Source of the DNA: Clostridiales bacterium UBA7273
GTDB lineage: Bacteria > Bacillota > Clostridia > Oscillospirales > Oscillospiraceae
Reading direction: 5' to 3'
Assembly: GCA_002472405.1 (NCBI GenBank)
Contig: DKRV01000006.1
Location: 1-64,000 of the forward strand
DNA: 64,000 nt
Position 1 is the stretch's first letter; every line of letters starts with the position of its first letter. The notes under the pieces are model-generated. The model saw only the letters and a program-made list of their open reading frames with translations, was not told where the DNA came from and did no database searches. The position numbers were made by a program, and so were the translations under genes. Below are positions 14,902 through 23,264 of this stretch, piece after piece.

Positions 14902-16191
14902 ATGAAGCAGTATTTTGAGATCGTTGACGTTATGGCAAGAGAGATCCTTGACTCTCGCGGCAACCCGACCGTCGAGGTCGAGGTCACCCTCGATGACGGC
15001 ACCGTCGGCCGTGCAGCCGTTCCCTCCGGCGCATCCACCGGCATGTACGAAGCATGCGAGCTGCGCGACGGCGACAAGAGCCGTTACGGCGGCAAGGGCG
15101 TCAGCAAGGCAGTTGAGAACGTAAACGGCGAGATCGCCGAGGCCATGGTCGGCCTGAACGTCCTCGATCAGCCCGGCATCGACAAGATGCTCATCGAGAT
15201 AGACGGAACCCCCAACAAGTCTCGCCTCGGCGCAAACGCCATCCTCGGCGTATCGCTTGCATGCGCACGCGCAGCAGCCGAAGCCACCGGCCAGAGCCTT
15301 TATAACTACATCGGCGGCGTGAACGCCAAGACCCTGCCCGTTCCCATGATGAACGTTCTCAATGGCGGCGCACACGCTACCGGCTCGAACGTCGATATCC
15401 AGGAGTTCATGATCATGCCCGTCAGCGCAAAGAGCTGGAAGGAAGCACTGCGTATGTGCGCAGAGGTTTTCCATGCTCTGAAGAAGGTCGTTCCGGCATC
15501 CGGCGTTGGCGATGAGGGCGGCTATGCTCCCAACCTCGATTCCGACGAGGACGCACTCAAGGCTCTTGTCGCAGCCATGGAAAAGGCCGGCTACAAGCCC
15601 GGCGAGGACTTCAAGATCGCGATCGACGGCGCAGTTTCCGACTGGTACAACGAAGAGGATAAGTGCTACCACCTGCCCAAGCGCGGCACCGTCATGACCA
15701 GCGAGCAGATGGTCGATATGTGGGAAGGCTTTGTCGATAAGTACCCCATCATCTCCATCGAGGACGGCATGGGCGAGAACGACTGGGAAGGCTGGCAGCT
15801 TATGACCAAGCGCCTCGGCCACAAGATCCAGATCGTCGGCGACGACCTGTTCGTCACCAACACCGAGCGCATCAAGAAGGGCATTGCCCTGGGCGCTGCA
15901 AACGCAGTCCTCATCAAGGTCAACCAGATCGGCACCCTGACCGAGACTCTCGACGCTATCCAGATGGCTCACCGCGCAGGCTGGACGGCAGTTGTCTCCC
16001 ACCGCTCCGGCGAGACTGAGGATACCACCATTGCCGATATCTCCGTCGCCGTCAACGCAGGCCAGATCAAGACCGGCGCACCCAGCCGCACCGACCGCGT
16101 CTGCAAGTACAACCAGCTGCTCCGCATCGAGGACGAGCTGTTCGATGTCGCTCAGTACCCCGGCATGGACGCATTTTTCTCCATCAAGTAA
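14902..16191 (+). CDS. eno: Enolase
   Basis: A 429-residue enolase converting 2-phosphoglycerate to phosphoenolpyruvate. Diagnostic stretches include REILDSRGNPTVEVEVTLDD, VPSGASTGMYEACELRDGD, the GVGDEGGYAPNL loop, the metal-binding SIEDGMGENDWEGW and GDDLFVTN, and the catalytic LIKVNQIGTLTE plus SHRSGETEDT near the C-terminus. AAAGGAG precedes the ATG. It is the last gene of the glycolytic run and is followed by two hairpins. Codon use is the most biased of the window, consistent with high expression. Confidence 0.98.
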   Translation: MKQYFEIVDVMAREILDSRGNPTVEVEVTLDDGTVGRAAVPSGASTGMYEACELRDGDKSRYGGKGVSKAVENVNGEIAEAMVGLNVLDQPGIDKMLIEIDGTPNKSRLGANAILGVSLACARAAAEATGQSLYNYIGGVNAKTLPVPMMNVLNGGAHATGSNVDIQEFMIMPVSAKSWKEALRMCAEVFHALKKVVPASGVGDEGGYAPNLDSDEDALKALVAAMEKAGYKPGEDFKIAIDGAVSDWYNEEDKCYHLPKRGTVMTSEQMVDMWEGFVDKYPIISIEDGMGENDWEGWQLMTKRLGHKIQIVGDDLFVTNTERIKKGIALGAANAVLIKVNQIGTLTETLDAIQMAHRAGWTAVVSHRSGETEDTTIADISVAVNAGQIKTGAPSRTDRVCKYNQLLRIEDELFDVAQYPGMDAFFSIK

Positions 16192-16265
16192 TTAAATAGC
16201 CGCAACTTCTCCCGGAGGGCAAATAATATCACCGGATTGAACGGACGGCATAACGAAGCTTTCAG

Positions 16266-16310
16266 CGGAGTGGCTCAGCGTCAGCGGTGCCGCTCCGTTA
16301 TTATATTTTG
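16266..16310 (+). terminator. Terminator following eno
   Basis: A nine-pair stem (CGGAGTGGC with GCCGCTCCG, one G-U pair) precedes TTATTATATTTT. It ends the glycolytic transcript about 75 bases after the stop codon. Confidence 0.65.
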
Positions 16311-16352
16311 CATGGCTGTATGCATGTATGCAGGTCCTCTTAAGTGCAGCAA

Positions 16353-16396
16353 CACCCCCTGATGCTGTTATTCCTCATCAGGGGGTGCATTTTTTA
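16353..16396 (+). terminator. Second terminator between eno and the convergent HAD gene
   Basis: A perfect 12-pair stem (CACCCCCTGATG with CATCAGGGGGTG) followed by CATTTTTT on the plus strand. It directly abuts the stop codon of the minus-strand HAD gene; the minus-strand U-tract is poor, so it mainly serves the plus strand. Confidence 0.8.
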
Positions 16397-17035
16397 TTTC
16401 GTCAGATATTCGTACAGATCGTCGGCGTTTTCGGCGACGTAGACCGCGCCCTCACGCTCAAGCTCGCCCGGCTCCGCGTAGCCGAAGCGAACTCCGATGC
16501 ACTCAACGCCGCATTTCTTTGCACCGATAACGTCGTATTTCCTGTCGCCGACCATGATTGCCTCGTCGGGAGAAATGCCGAACTGCTCAAGCGCGTATTC
16601 TATGACCTCCCACTTCTGGCCGCGCTCGCCGTTGAATTCCGAGCCGCAGACGAGGTCGAAATCATCCTGCATACTGTACTTTTCGAGTATTTTCTGCGCA
16701 AAAACGCGCGGCTTGCTTGTTGCAACGGCAAGCTTGATTCCCTTTGCGTGCAGCTTGCCCATAAGCTCATGCATTCCGGGAAATGGTGAGCACTCCTCCC
16801 AGCCGATCGGCGTGTAGCGCTCCCGGTAAAATTCCACCGCCCGATGCGCAGTCTCCTCATCCATACCGTAGCGCTGAGAAAACATCTCGTCGAGCGGAGG
16901 GCCGGCAAAGCACATAAGCTCGCTCGTTTCCGCATGTATCCCCATCTTGCCAAGCGCGTACTGAACGCTTTTGGTTATACCCTCGGCAGAGTCAAAAACA
17001 GTGCCGTCAAAATCAAATAAAACATAGTTTTTCAT
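16394..17035 (-). CDS. HAD-superfamily phosphatase, phosphoglycolate phosphatase-like
   Basis: A 213-residue HAD hydrolase with all four motifs: the nucleophile motif FDFDGTVFDS at the N-terminus, LAVATSKPR (motif II Ser/Thr), a conserved Lys region, and MVGDRKYDVIGAKKCG for metal binding. A four-helix cap is inserted between motifs I and II (about residues 18-80), as in phosphoglycolate phosphatase and pyrophosphatase PpaX. The exact substrate cannot be deduced; phosphoglycolate or another small phosphate ester is likely. It is a single gene convergent with eno and divergent from recJ. Confidence 0.85.
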   Translation of the reverse strand: MKNYVLFDFDGTVFDSAEGITKSVQYALGKMGIHAETSELMCFAGPPLDEMFSQRYGMDEETAHRAVEFYRERYTPIGWEECSPFPGMHELMGKLHAKGIKLAVATSKPRVFAQKILEKYSMQDDFDLVCGSEFNGERGQKWEVIEYALEQFGISPDEAIMVGDRKYDVIGAKKCGVECIGVRFGYAEPGELEREGAVYVAENADDLYEYLTK

Positions 17036-17137
17036 TTCTGCGCCTCCCGAAACGATCAGATGACGACACAGTCTATCATCAAATTTGTCCGTCTGTCAAC
17101 CCGCAGGAGAATAATTGTGAAAATGCCGGCGGCGCAC

Positions 17138-17166
17138 TTGATAAACCGAGCATATTTTGTTATTAT
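17138..17166 (+). promoter_or_regulatory. Promoter of the recJ-relA operon
   Basis: TTGATA (17138-17143), 17-base spacer, TATTAT (17161-17166), embedded in very AT-rich sequence with other possible -10 boxes up to 17180. Nothing else is recognised in 17036-17208. Confidence 0.6.
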
Positions 17167-17208
17167 AATCTATTATAAATAAAAATTATATTGAAGCAGT
17201 GTTTGTAG

Positions 17209-19224
17209 ATGAATTACATTAAATGGAAAATTGAAGAATGTCCGACAGATAAGCTGAAAATGTTTACTGCTGCCGGCTATCCGCCGCTGCTTGCAGCGAT
17301 GCTCGGCGCGCGTGGGATCGGCAGCGTTGAGGAAGCCGAAAGCTTCCTTGACGGCGGCGCAGAGCTTCTGTGCGACCCGATGCTGCTCAAGGATATGGAC
17401 AAGGCGGTCGAGCGCATAAAAAGCGCCATCTCGAAGCACGAGACGGTCGCCGTTTACGGCGATTACGACGTTGACGGCATAACATCGACCTGCCTGCTGA
17501 CCGATTGGCTGCGCAGCTGCGGCCTCGAATGCTATCCTTATATCCCCGACCGCATCGGCGAGGGCTATGGGCTTAATAACGCCGCGATCGATAGCCTGCA
17601 CAAGAAGGGCGTGAGCCTTATCATCAGCGTTGACTGCGGCATAACGGCAGCCGAGGAGGCAAAGCATGCGCGCATGATCGGAGTCGATCTGATCATCACC
17701 GACCACCACGAGTGCCGCGAGCAGACGATACCCGACGCGATAGCTGTCATTGACCCGAAGCAGGACGACTGCCGATATCCGAACAAGGATCTTGCCGGAG
17801 TGGGTGTTGCGCTCAAGCTCGTGTGTGCGGTCGAGGGCAAAAATGAGCCGATAGTCGAGCGCTATGCGGATCTTGCGGCCATCGGTACGGTTGCGGACGT
17901 TGTTCCGCTTACGGGCGAGAACCGGTATATTGTCCGCCGCGGCCTTGAGCTGCTCGGCAACCCCTCGCGCCCCGGCCTTGAAGCGCTGCTGCGCGAGTCC
18001 GGCGCGTCGGAAAAGAAAATTTCATCCTCGACGATAGGCTTTTCGCTCGCGCCGCGCCTGAATGCGGCAGGCCGCCTCGGCGAGGTGTCCATAGCAGGAA
18101 AGCTACTGATGACGCATGACAGTAAGGAGGCAAGCACCCTCGCCGGAGAGCTTTGTGAGCTCAACCGCCGCCGCCAGCATCTCGAAACCGAGATATGGGA
18201 CGATGCCTCCGGCATGATGGACGGGAAAACGCCGTCAACGCCCATAGTTCTCGCGAGCGAAAAGTGGCATCAGGGGGTTATCGGCATTGCGGCCTCCAAG
18301 CTTGCCGAGCAGTATTCAAAGCCGACGATCATGATCTGCCTCGATGGCGACAAGGGCAAGGGCTCGTGCCGCAGCTACGGCGGATTTAACCTCTTTGACG
18401 CGTTGTCGGCGTGCTCGGAATATCTCGAGGGCTTCGGCGGACACGCGCTCGCGGCCGGGCTTAACATCAAGCGCGATAAGCTCAGACAGTTCTGCCGTGC
18501 GTTCAGCGAGTATTACGAAAACAACAAGCCCACGGAGCTTCCGACGCTGAGCTGCGATATCTGCGTAACAGACCCCGGAGTTCTTGACATGAAGGGCGTG
18601 GACGCGCTCTCGCGCCTTGAGCCATACGGAAGCGGAAACCCGAAGCCTACGCTGTGCATCCTCGGCGCAAGGCTCGATAAGGTAACGCCGATCGGCGGCG
18701 GAAAGCACCTGCGCCTTTCGGTAAGCTACAAGGGCGCGGAGTTTGAGTGCGTTTTCTTCTCACACTCGGAGGCCGATCTCGACCTCAAGGCCGGCGACAA
18801 GGTGGATATTGCATTCACTCCGCAGATAAACGAATTTCGCCTGCGGCGCAGCGTTCAGCTTCAGATAACGGCGATGCGCCTGCATGATCCTAAGCCGCTG
18901 TGCGGCATGATACTCGAGGACGAGCTACCCGTGACGGAGGCGTCATCCTATTGCCCGGATCGCAGCGCCTTTGTGAAGGCGTGGCGCAGACTTCAGGCGC
19001 TGGGCGGCTCGGTCGCGGCCGACCTTGACGGCGTTATACGCCAATGTCCGCACGGAATAGAGCCGGAGAGGTTCTGCATATGCCTGATGGTGCTGTGCGA
19101 GCTGGGACTGCTGAAAACGGTGAAGCCCGGTTCGGTGTTCGGCGCAAAGATGGTGTCGGGCAGCGCAAAGGTCAATCTTGAAAGCTCGGAGCTTATAAAA
19201 CGCTTGAAAGCGAGACGGTCATAA
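17209..19224 (+). CDS. recJ: Single-stranded-DNA-specific exonuclease RecJ
   Basis: A 671-residue DHH-family 5'-3' exonuclease used in recombination and mismatch repair. The DHH motifs are visible: VYGDYDVDGITSTC near residue 83, ISVDCGITA, IITDHHECREQ near residue 165 and IGTVADVVPLTGENR. The DHHA1 domain (GFGGHALAAGLNIK near residue 425) and an OB-like region follow. A C-terminal winged-helix-like stretch (about 575-671) is usual for clostridial RecJ. No strong ribosome-binding site precedes ATG 17209. The stop overlaps the relA start (TAATG), the first of several tight couplings in this operon. Confidence 0.95.
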   Translation: MNYIKWKIEECPTDKLKMFTAAGYPPLLAAMLGARGIGSVEEAESFLDGGAELLCDPMLLKDMDKAVERIKSAISKHETVAVYGDYDVDGITSTCLLTDWLRSCGLECYPYIPDRIGEGYGLNNAAIDSLHKKGVSLIISVDCGITAAEEAKHARMIGVDLIITDHHECREQTIPDAIAVIDPKQDDCRYPNKDLAGVGVALKLVCAVEGKNEPIVERYADLAAIGTVADVVPLTGENRYIVRRGLELLGNPSRPGLEALLRESGASEKKISSSTIGFSLAPRLNAAGRLGEVSIAGKLLMTHDSKEASTLAGELCELNRRRQHLETEIWDDASGMMDGKTPSTPIVLASEKWHQGVIGIAASKLAEQYSKPTIMICLDGDKGKGSCRSYGGFNLFDALSACSEYLEGFGGHALAAGLNIKRDKLRQFCRAFSEYYENNKPTELPTLSCDICVTDPGVLDMKGVDALSRLEPYGSGNPKPTLCILGARLDKVTPIGGGKHLRLSVSYKGAEFECVFFSHSEADLDLKAGDKVDIAFTPQINEFRLRRSVQLQITAMRLHDPKPLCGMILEDELPVTEASSYCPDRSAFVKAWRRLQALGGSVAADLDGVIRQCPHGIEPERFCICLMVLCELGLLKTVKPGSVFGAKMVSGSAKVNLESSELIKRLKARRS

Positions 19225-21464
19225 TGGCAGAAACAGAAAACAGAAAACTTGATCCCGACGAGATGTTTGCCGCGCTCAGCAAAAAAATATCCGACAGCGG
19301 CATGGATATGGACATGGGCAGAATAGAAGCGGCATACAACATGGCAAAGCTAGCCCATTCCGGGCAGCTTCGCAAGGACGGCTCTCCCTATGTCACCCAT
19401 TGCGTCGCGGCGGCGGATATAGCGGCCGATATGGGGCTTGACGAGGACTCGATAGTTGCTGCACTGCTGCACGATGTTATTGAGGATACGGATCTTACCC
19501 ACAGCGACATTGCAAAGCAGTTCGGCGAGCCGGTGGCCAACATCGTTGAGGGCGTCACGAAGCTCACGCGTGTGCAGTACACCAGCAAGGAAGACGAGCA
19601 GATGGAAAATCTGCGCAAGATGCTCATGGCAATGGCCAAGGACATCCGCGTCATTCTCATAAAGATCGCCGACCGTCTGCACAATATGCGCACCATGGCG
19701 TATCAGACAGAGGAAAAGCAGCGTCAGAAGTCGCTTGAAACGATGGAGATATACGCCCCCATCGCGCACCGCCTCGGTATGCAGAGAGCCAAGTGGGAGC
19801 TTGAGGATCTGGCACTTATGTACCTCGACCCGGCTGGCTATAAGGAGATAACCGACACGCTCAACGACCGCATGGATACGCTAAAAACCTTCATGTCAAA
19901 CGTTGAGATGAAGATAAAAAAGCGCCTTGCCGACGAGGGGCTTCAGGTCACGGTTTACAGCCGTATAAAGCACATTTACAGCATCTATCGCAAAATGTAC
20001 GCGCAAAAGCTCGATATCAATGGTATATTTGACCTGTGTGCGTTCCGCGTTATAGTCGATACGATACCCGACTGCTATAATGTGCTGGGCATAATCCACG
20101 ATATGTTCAAGCCAGTTCCGGGCAGATTCAAGGACTATATCTCGACCCCGAAGCCGAACATGTATCAGAGCGTTCACACTACTGTCATCGGCTCCGAGGG
20201 CATACCGTTTGAGGTGCAGATACGCACATGGGAAATGCACCGCACCGCAGAATACGGCATTGCCGCGCACTGGAAGTATAAAATAGGCTCGGCTGCCGAA
20301 ACCGTCGTCAAGGACGGCGACGAGGAGAAATTCGCGTGGGTAAGGCGACTGCTGGAAAGTCAGCAGGAATCCGACGCAACGGACTTCTTCCACAATCTGA
20401 AGATCGACATGTTCGCCGACGAGGTGTTCGTGTTCTCACCAAAGGGCGACGTTATAAATCTTCCGGCCGGTGCAACGCCCATAGACTTTGCTTACAGCAT
20501 CCATTCCGCAGTCGGCAACAGCATGATCGGAGCGTCCGTAAACGGCAGGATCGTTAACTTCGACTATGTGCTGCAAAACGGCGATATCGTCGAGGTCAGA
20601 ACCTCGAAAAACGCCGCCGGGCCGAGCCGCGACTGGCTCAATATCGCAAAAAGCGGCTCTGCGCGCACGAAGATAAAGCAATGGTTCAAAAAGGAGCGCC
20701 GCGAGGAGAATATCGAGCGCGGCCGCGCAATGTTCGAGTCCGAGCTTAAAAACAAGGGCCTGCGCATGGACGATATCACCGACGAGGAGGTCCTGCCTCA
20801 GCTGCTGAAAAAGGTTTCGTACACGAGCCTTGACGAGATGTACGCAGCCATAGGCTACGGCGGCATGGCGGCGACGCGCGCTGTAAACCGCATGAAGGAC
20901 GAGCTTGCGCGCCTGCACCATGCAAGCGGCAAAAAGACCGTTCTCGAGAAGGTCACCGAGGCCGCCGAGCGACGCGAGCAGCAGGCGCAGAAAAAGGTCA
21001 AGCCCGTGCACGGTGTTCTGGTCGAGGGACTGGATAACTGCCTCATAAAATTCTCGCGCTGCTGCACTCCGATACCCGGCGACGATATAGTCGGCTATAT
21101 AACGCGCGGCCAGGGCGTTTCCATCCACCGCACCGACTGCGCAAACTATGCCCGGCGCGAATTTAAGCCCGAGGATATCGGCCGCTGGATAAACGTCAGC
21201 TGGGCCGATGAGATAAAAGAAAGCTACGCAACGGCGATAACCGTCGTCTCGCGCGAGCGCAACGGACTTATCATGGATATCGCCAGTATATTCAATACGC
21301 TCAACACCAAGGTGCGCACGATAAACGCGCGCGATACGGGCGATAAGTCCATAGTCAATATAACGCTTGAAACCTCCGGCATCGACGAGCTGCGCGCGGT
21401 AGTCAACCGTATAAGCGCGCTGCCCGGTGTCGTTGAGGTTAACAGAAACGGAGGTAAACGATGA
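19224..21464 (+). CDS. relA: Bifunctional (p)ppGpp synthetase/hydrolase, RelA/SpoT (Rel) family
   Basis: A 746-residue long Rel protein. The HD hydrolase domain carries HDVIEDTDLTHSDIA near residue 86 and RLHNMRTMAYQTEEKQ. The synthetase domain has KPNMYQSVHTTVIG and VQIRTWEMHRTAEYGIAAHW. A TGS domain (VFVFSPKGDVINLPAGATPI) follows, then a conserved Cys region (FSRCCTPIPGDDIVGYITRG) and a C-terminal ACT domain. Both catalytic domains appear intact, so it should make and degrade the alarmone during amino-acid starvation. Start and stop overlap recJ and dtd (TAATG and ATGA), giving tight translational coupling. The recJ-rel-dtd order is common in Firmicutes. Confidence 0.96.
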   Translation: MAETENRKLDPDEMFAALSKKISDSGMDMDMGRIEAAYNMAKLAHSGQLRKDGSPYVTHCVAAADIAADMGLDEDSIVAALLHDVIEDTDLTHSDIAKQFGEPVANIVEGVTKLTRVQYTSKEDEQMENLRKMLMAMAKDIRVILIKIADRLHNMRTMAYQTEEKQRQKSLETMEIYAPIAHRLGMQRAKWELEDLALMYLDPAGYKEITDTLNDRMDTLKTFMSNVEMKIKKRLADEGLQVTVYSRIKHIYSIYRKMYAQKLDINGIFDLCAFRVIVDTIPDCYNVLGIIHDMFKPVPGRFKDYISTPKPNMYQSVHTTVIGSEGIPFEVQIRTWEMHRTAEYGIAAHWKYKIGSAAETVVKDGDEEKFAWVRRLLESQQESDATDFFHNLKIDMFADEVFVFSPKGDVINLPAGATPIDFAYSIHSAVGNSMIGASVNGRIVNFDYVLQNGDIVEVRTSKNAAGPSRDWLNIAKSGSARTKIKQWFKKERREENIERGRAMFESELKNKGLRMDDITDEEVLPQLLKKVSYTSLDEMYAAIGYGGMAATRAVNRMKDELARLHHASGKKTVLEKVTEAAERREQQAQKKVKPVHGVLVEGLDNCLIKFSRCCTPIPGDDIVGYITRGQGVSIHRTDCANYARREFKPEDIGRWINVSWADEIKESYATAITVVSRERNGLIMDIASIFNTLNTKVRTINARDTGDKSIVNITLETSGIDELRAVVNRISALPGVVEVNRNGGKR

Positions 21465-21904
21465 GAGCCGTAGTAACGAGGGTGGACAGTGCGTCCGTCG
21501 CGATAAGCGGAAAGGTCAAAAGCAGCATCGGCAAGGGCTTTCTTATCCTGCTCGGAGTTCACGAGGACGACGAGGAAAAGGAAGCGCTGAAGATCGCCGA
21601 CAAGATCTGCGGCCTTAGAATATTCGAGGACGAGGCAGGGAAGATGAACGTAAATCCTGCCGACGCAGGCGCTCAGCTGCTTATAATCAGCCAGTTCACG
21701 CTTTTTGCCGACTGCAAATCGCGTCGTCCCGGCTTTTCCAAGGCCGCGCGCCCCGAAAAAGCCATACCGCTGTACGAAAAGGTCATAGCCGAGTGCCGCA
21801 GCCGCGGCTTTGAGGTCGGAACAGGCGAGTTCGGCGCGGAAATGAAGGTCGAATCGATAAACGACGGACCTGTCACCATTATTCTTGACACAAGGGAGCT
21901 TTGA
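21461..21904 (+). CDS. dtd: D-aminoacyl-tRNA deacylase
   Basis: A 147-residue DTD-fold enzyme that hydrolyses D-aminoacyl-tRNA and recycles the tRNA. The first motif LLIISQFTLFADCKSRRPGF and the second, ESINDGPVTIILDT, which carries the cross-subunit Gly/Pro, are present; length matches the family (145-150). The ATG overlaps the Rel stop codon (ATGA). The next gene begins three bases after its stop, so it belongs to the recJ operon. Confidence 0.96.
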   Translation: MRAVVTRVDSASVAISGKVKSSIGKGFLILLGVHEDDEEKEALKIADKICGLRIFEDEAGKMNVNPADAGAQLLIISQFTLFADCKSRRPGFSKAARPEKAIPLYEKVIAECRSRGFEVGTGEFGAEMKVESINDGPVTIILDTREL

Positions 21905-21906
21905 AA

Positions 21907-22521
21907 ATGAATATTAAAACTCTGCCCGTAGGGCAGCTTGAAACAAACTGCTATGTCGTCATAAACGAGGATACCCTCGAGTGCGTCGTGATAGACCCGG
22001 GCGACGAGAGCAACACCATCATGGACTATATAGAGTCGAATAATTTAAAATGTAAGGCGATCATGCTCACTCACGGCCATTTTGACCATGTAGGAGCAGT
22101 CAACGCCGTCGCCGAGCAGACCGGCTGCCCGGTGTATATAAATAAGCGCGACGAGGGCTATAAGGTCGGCATGAGCGGCATGATGTTCAAGCTCCCCGAG
22201 GGCGGCAAATACTATGACGACGGCGACGTTATCACCGAGGCCGGCCTTGAGTTCAAGGTCATCGCAACTCCGGGACACACCCCCGGCGGCGTGAGCCTTA
22301 TCTGCGAAAACGCACTTTTCACGGGCGATACGCTGTTCCGTGGGAGCTGCGGCAGAACGGATCTTCCCGGCGGCGATACCGAAACCGAGCTGAGATCGGT
22401 CAAAAAGCTCTGCATGCTGCCCGGCGACTATGAGGTATATCCCGGCCACATGGACAGCTCCACGCTCGAGCGTGAGCGCCGCTTTAATCACTACTGCCGC
22501 GAGGCGATGGCAAATTTCTGA
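21907..22521 (+). CDS. MBL-fold metallo-hydrolase, glyoxalase II-like
   Basis: A 204-residue metallo-beta-lactamase-fold protein. LTHGHFDHVGAV supplies the HxHxDH dinuclear metal motif. GHTPGGVSLIC, FTGDTLFRGSCGRTDLPGGD and YPGHMDSSTLERER supply the remaining ligands. It is of the short, YcbL-like type lacking the substrate-binding extension of classical glyoxalase II; hydrolysis of thioesters such as S-lactoylglutathione analogues is possible but unproven. ATG 21907 is taken as the start; an in-frame TTG at 21901 overlaps dtd's stop. Clostridial genomes often place such a gene right after dtd. Confidence 0.9.
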   Translation: MNIKTLPVGQLETNCYVVINEDTLECVVIDPGDESNTIMDYIESNNLKCKAIMLTHGHFDHVGAVNAVAEQTGCPVYINKRDEGYKVGMSGMMFKLPEGGKYYDDGDVITEAGLEFKVIATPGHTPGGVSLICENALFTGDTLFRGSCGRTDLPGGDTETELRSVKKLCMLPGDYEVYPGHMDSSTLERERRFNHYCREAMANF

Positions 22522-22541
22522 GCTTATAACCGGAGAACCTA

Positions 22542-23003
22542 ATGTTTGAAGACATACTCAAAACGCTCGTTACGGCGATGCTGCCGATACTTGAAATTCG
22601 TGGCGCGATACCCGTTGGCGTTGCGGCCGGTATGGATCCGTGGACGGCATTTGCAATAGGCTTTGTGGGCAATATGCTGCCCGTGCCGTTTCTTATCCTG
22701 CTTGCCCGAAAAGTGATAGAGTGGATGAAAAAGCACCATATTCTCGATAAGCTGACGACCTTTGTAGAGCGCAAGGGAAAGGAAAAGGCCAAAACCGTTC
22801 AGGCATACAGCTTCTGGGGGCTTTTTATACTCGTTGCTATACCTCTGCCCGGAACCGGCGCATGGACGGGCGCGCTTGTCGCCTCGCTGCTTGATATGCG
22901 CCTTAAAAGGGCGCTGCCTGCCATCGGCATGGGCGTTGCCGTTGCCGGACTTATAGTTCTGGTGCTCACATACGGCGTTATCCACATCGGAACACTGGTG
23001 TGA
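22542..23003 (+). CDS. Small multidrug export family membrane protein (COG2426-like)
   Basis: A 153-residue membrane protein with the diagnostic EIRGAIPVGVAAGMDPW start and the central LPLPGTGAWTGALVA-type loop (here IPLPGTGAWTGALVASLL) of the small multidrug export family. Four spans are predicted, with a basic cytoplasmic loop (about residues 50-85). Despite its name, transport activity is poorly documented, and the fold recalls DedA-like proteins. It is the last gene of the recJ operon, 20 bases after the MBL gene, and is followed by a long hairpin. Confidence 0.85.
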   Translation: MFEDILKTLVTAMLPILEIRGAIPVGVAAGMDPWTAFAIGFVGNMLPVPFLILLARKVIEWMKKHHILDKLTTFVERKGKEKAKTVQAYSFWGLFILVAIPLPGTGAWTGALVASLLDMRLKRALPAIGMGVAVAGLIVLVLTYGVIHIGTLV

Positions 23004-23050
23004 TAAGTATTCACTTGCACGCATAATAACTGCATAAGAATAATTATTCA

Positions 23051-23086
23051 AAATCCCTGCAAAATTCGTGAATTTTGCAGGGATTT
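23051..23086. terminator. Long hairpin terminator after the recJ operon
   Basis: A perfect 17-pair inverted repeat (AAATCCCTGCAAAATTC with its complement, two-base spacer). The right side ends in ATTT rather than a long U-run, so termination efficiency is uncertain. Confidence 0.65.
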
Positions 23087-23166
23087 ATGCATATTTGCCG
23101 CCGATTGTTCGATTTATACAAGCGAGGGCGGCTGAGAAACGATAATTTGTTCAAAATAACGAGCAA

Positions 23167-23212
23167 ATTTTTATTCAAAACTATTGCATAATTGTGAATA
23201 AAAATGTATAAT
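23167..23212 (+). promoter_or_regulatory. Promoter of the surface peptidase gene flanked by an 11-bp inverted repeat
   Basis: TTGCAT (23184-23189), 17-base spacer, perfect TATAAT (23207-23212). The -35 box lies in the loop of the inverted repeat ATTTTTATTCA (23167-23177) and TGAATAAAAAT (23195-23205). Variants of TATTCAAAA also occur near 23045 and 23147. This could be an operator or simply AT-rich symmetry. Confidence 0.6.
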
Positions 23213-23264
23213 AGCCACTGTCAATGAATAAAAAACCTAACAGAAAGGCGACAAGGTGGAAAAC

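Noticed and set aside
11340..16002. Long minus-strand open frames opposite pgk, tpiA, gpmI and eno (up to about 577 codons)
   Set aside because: All mirror strongly conserved plus-strand genes with extreme codon bias; no ribosome-binding site or domain was found.
16192..16352. Possible small RNA after eno
   Set aside because: The stem at 16266-16310 is adequately explained as a terminator and no separate promoter is seen.
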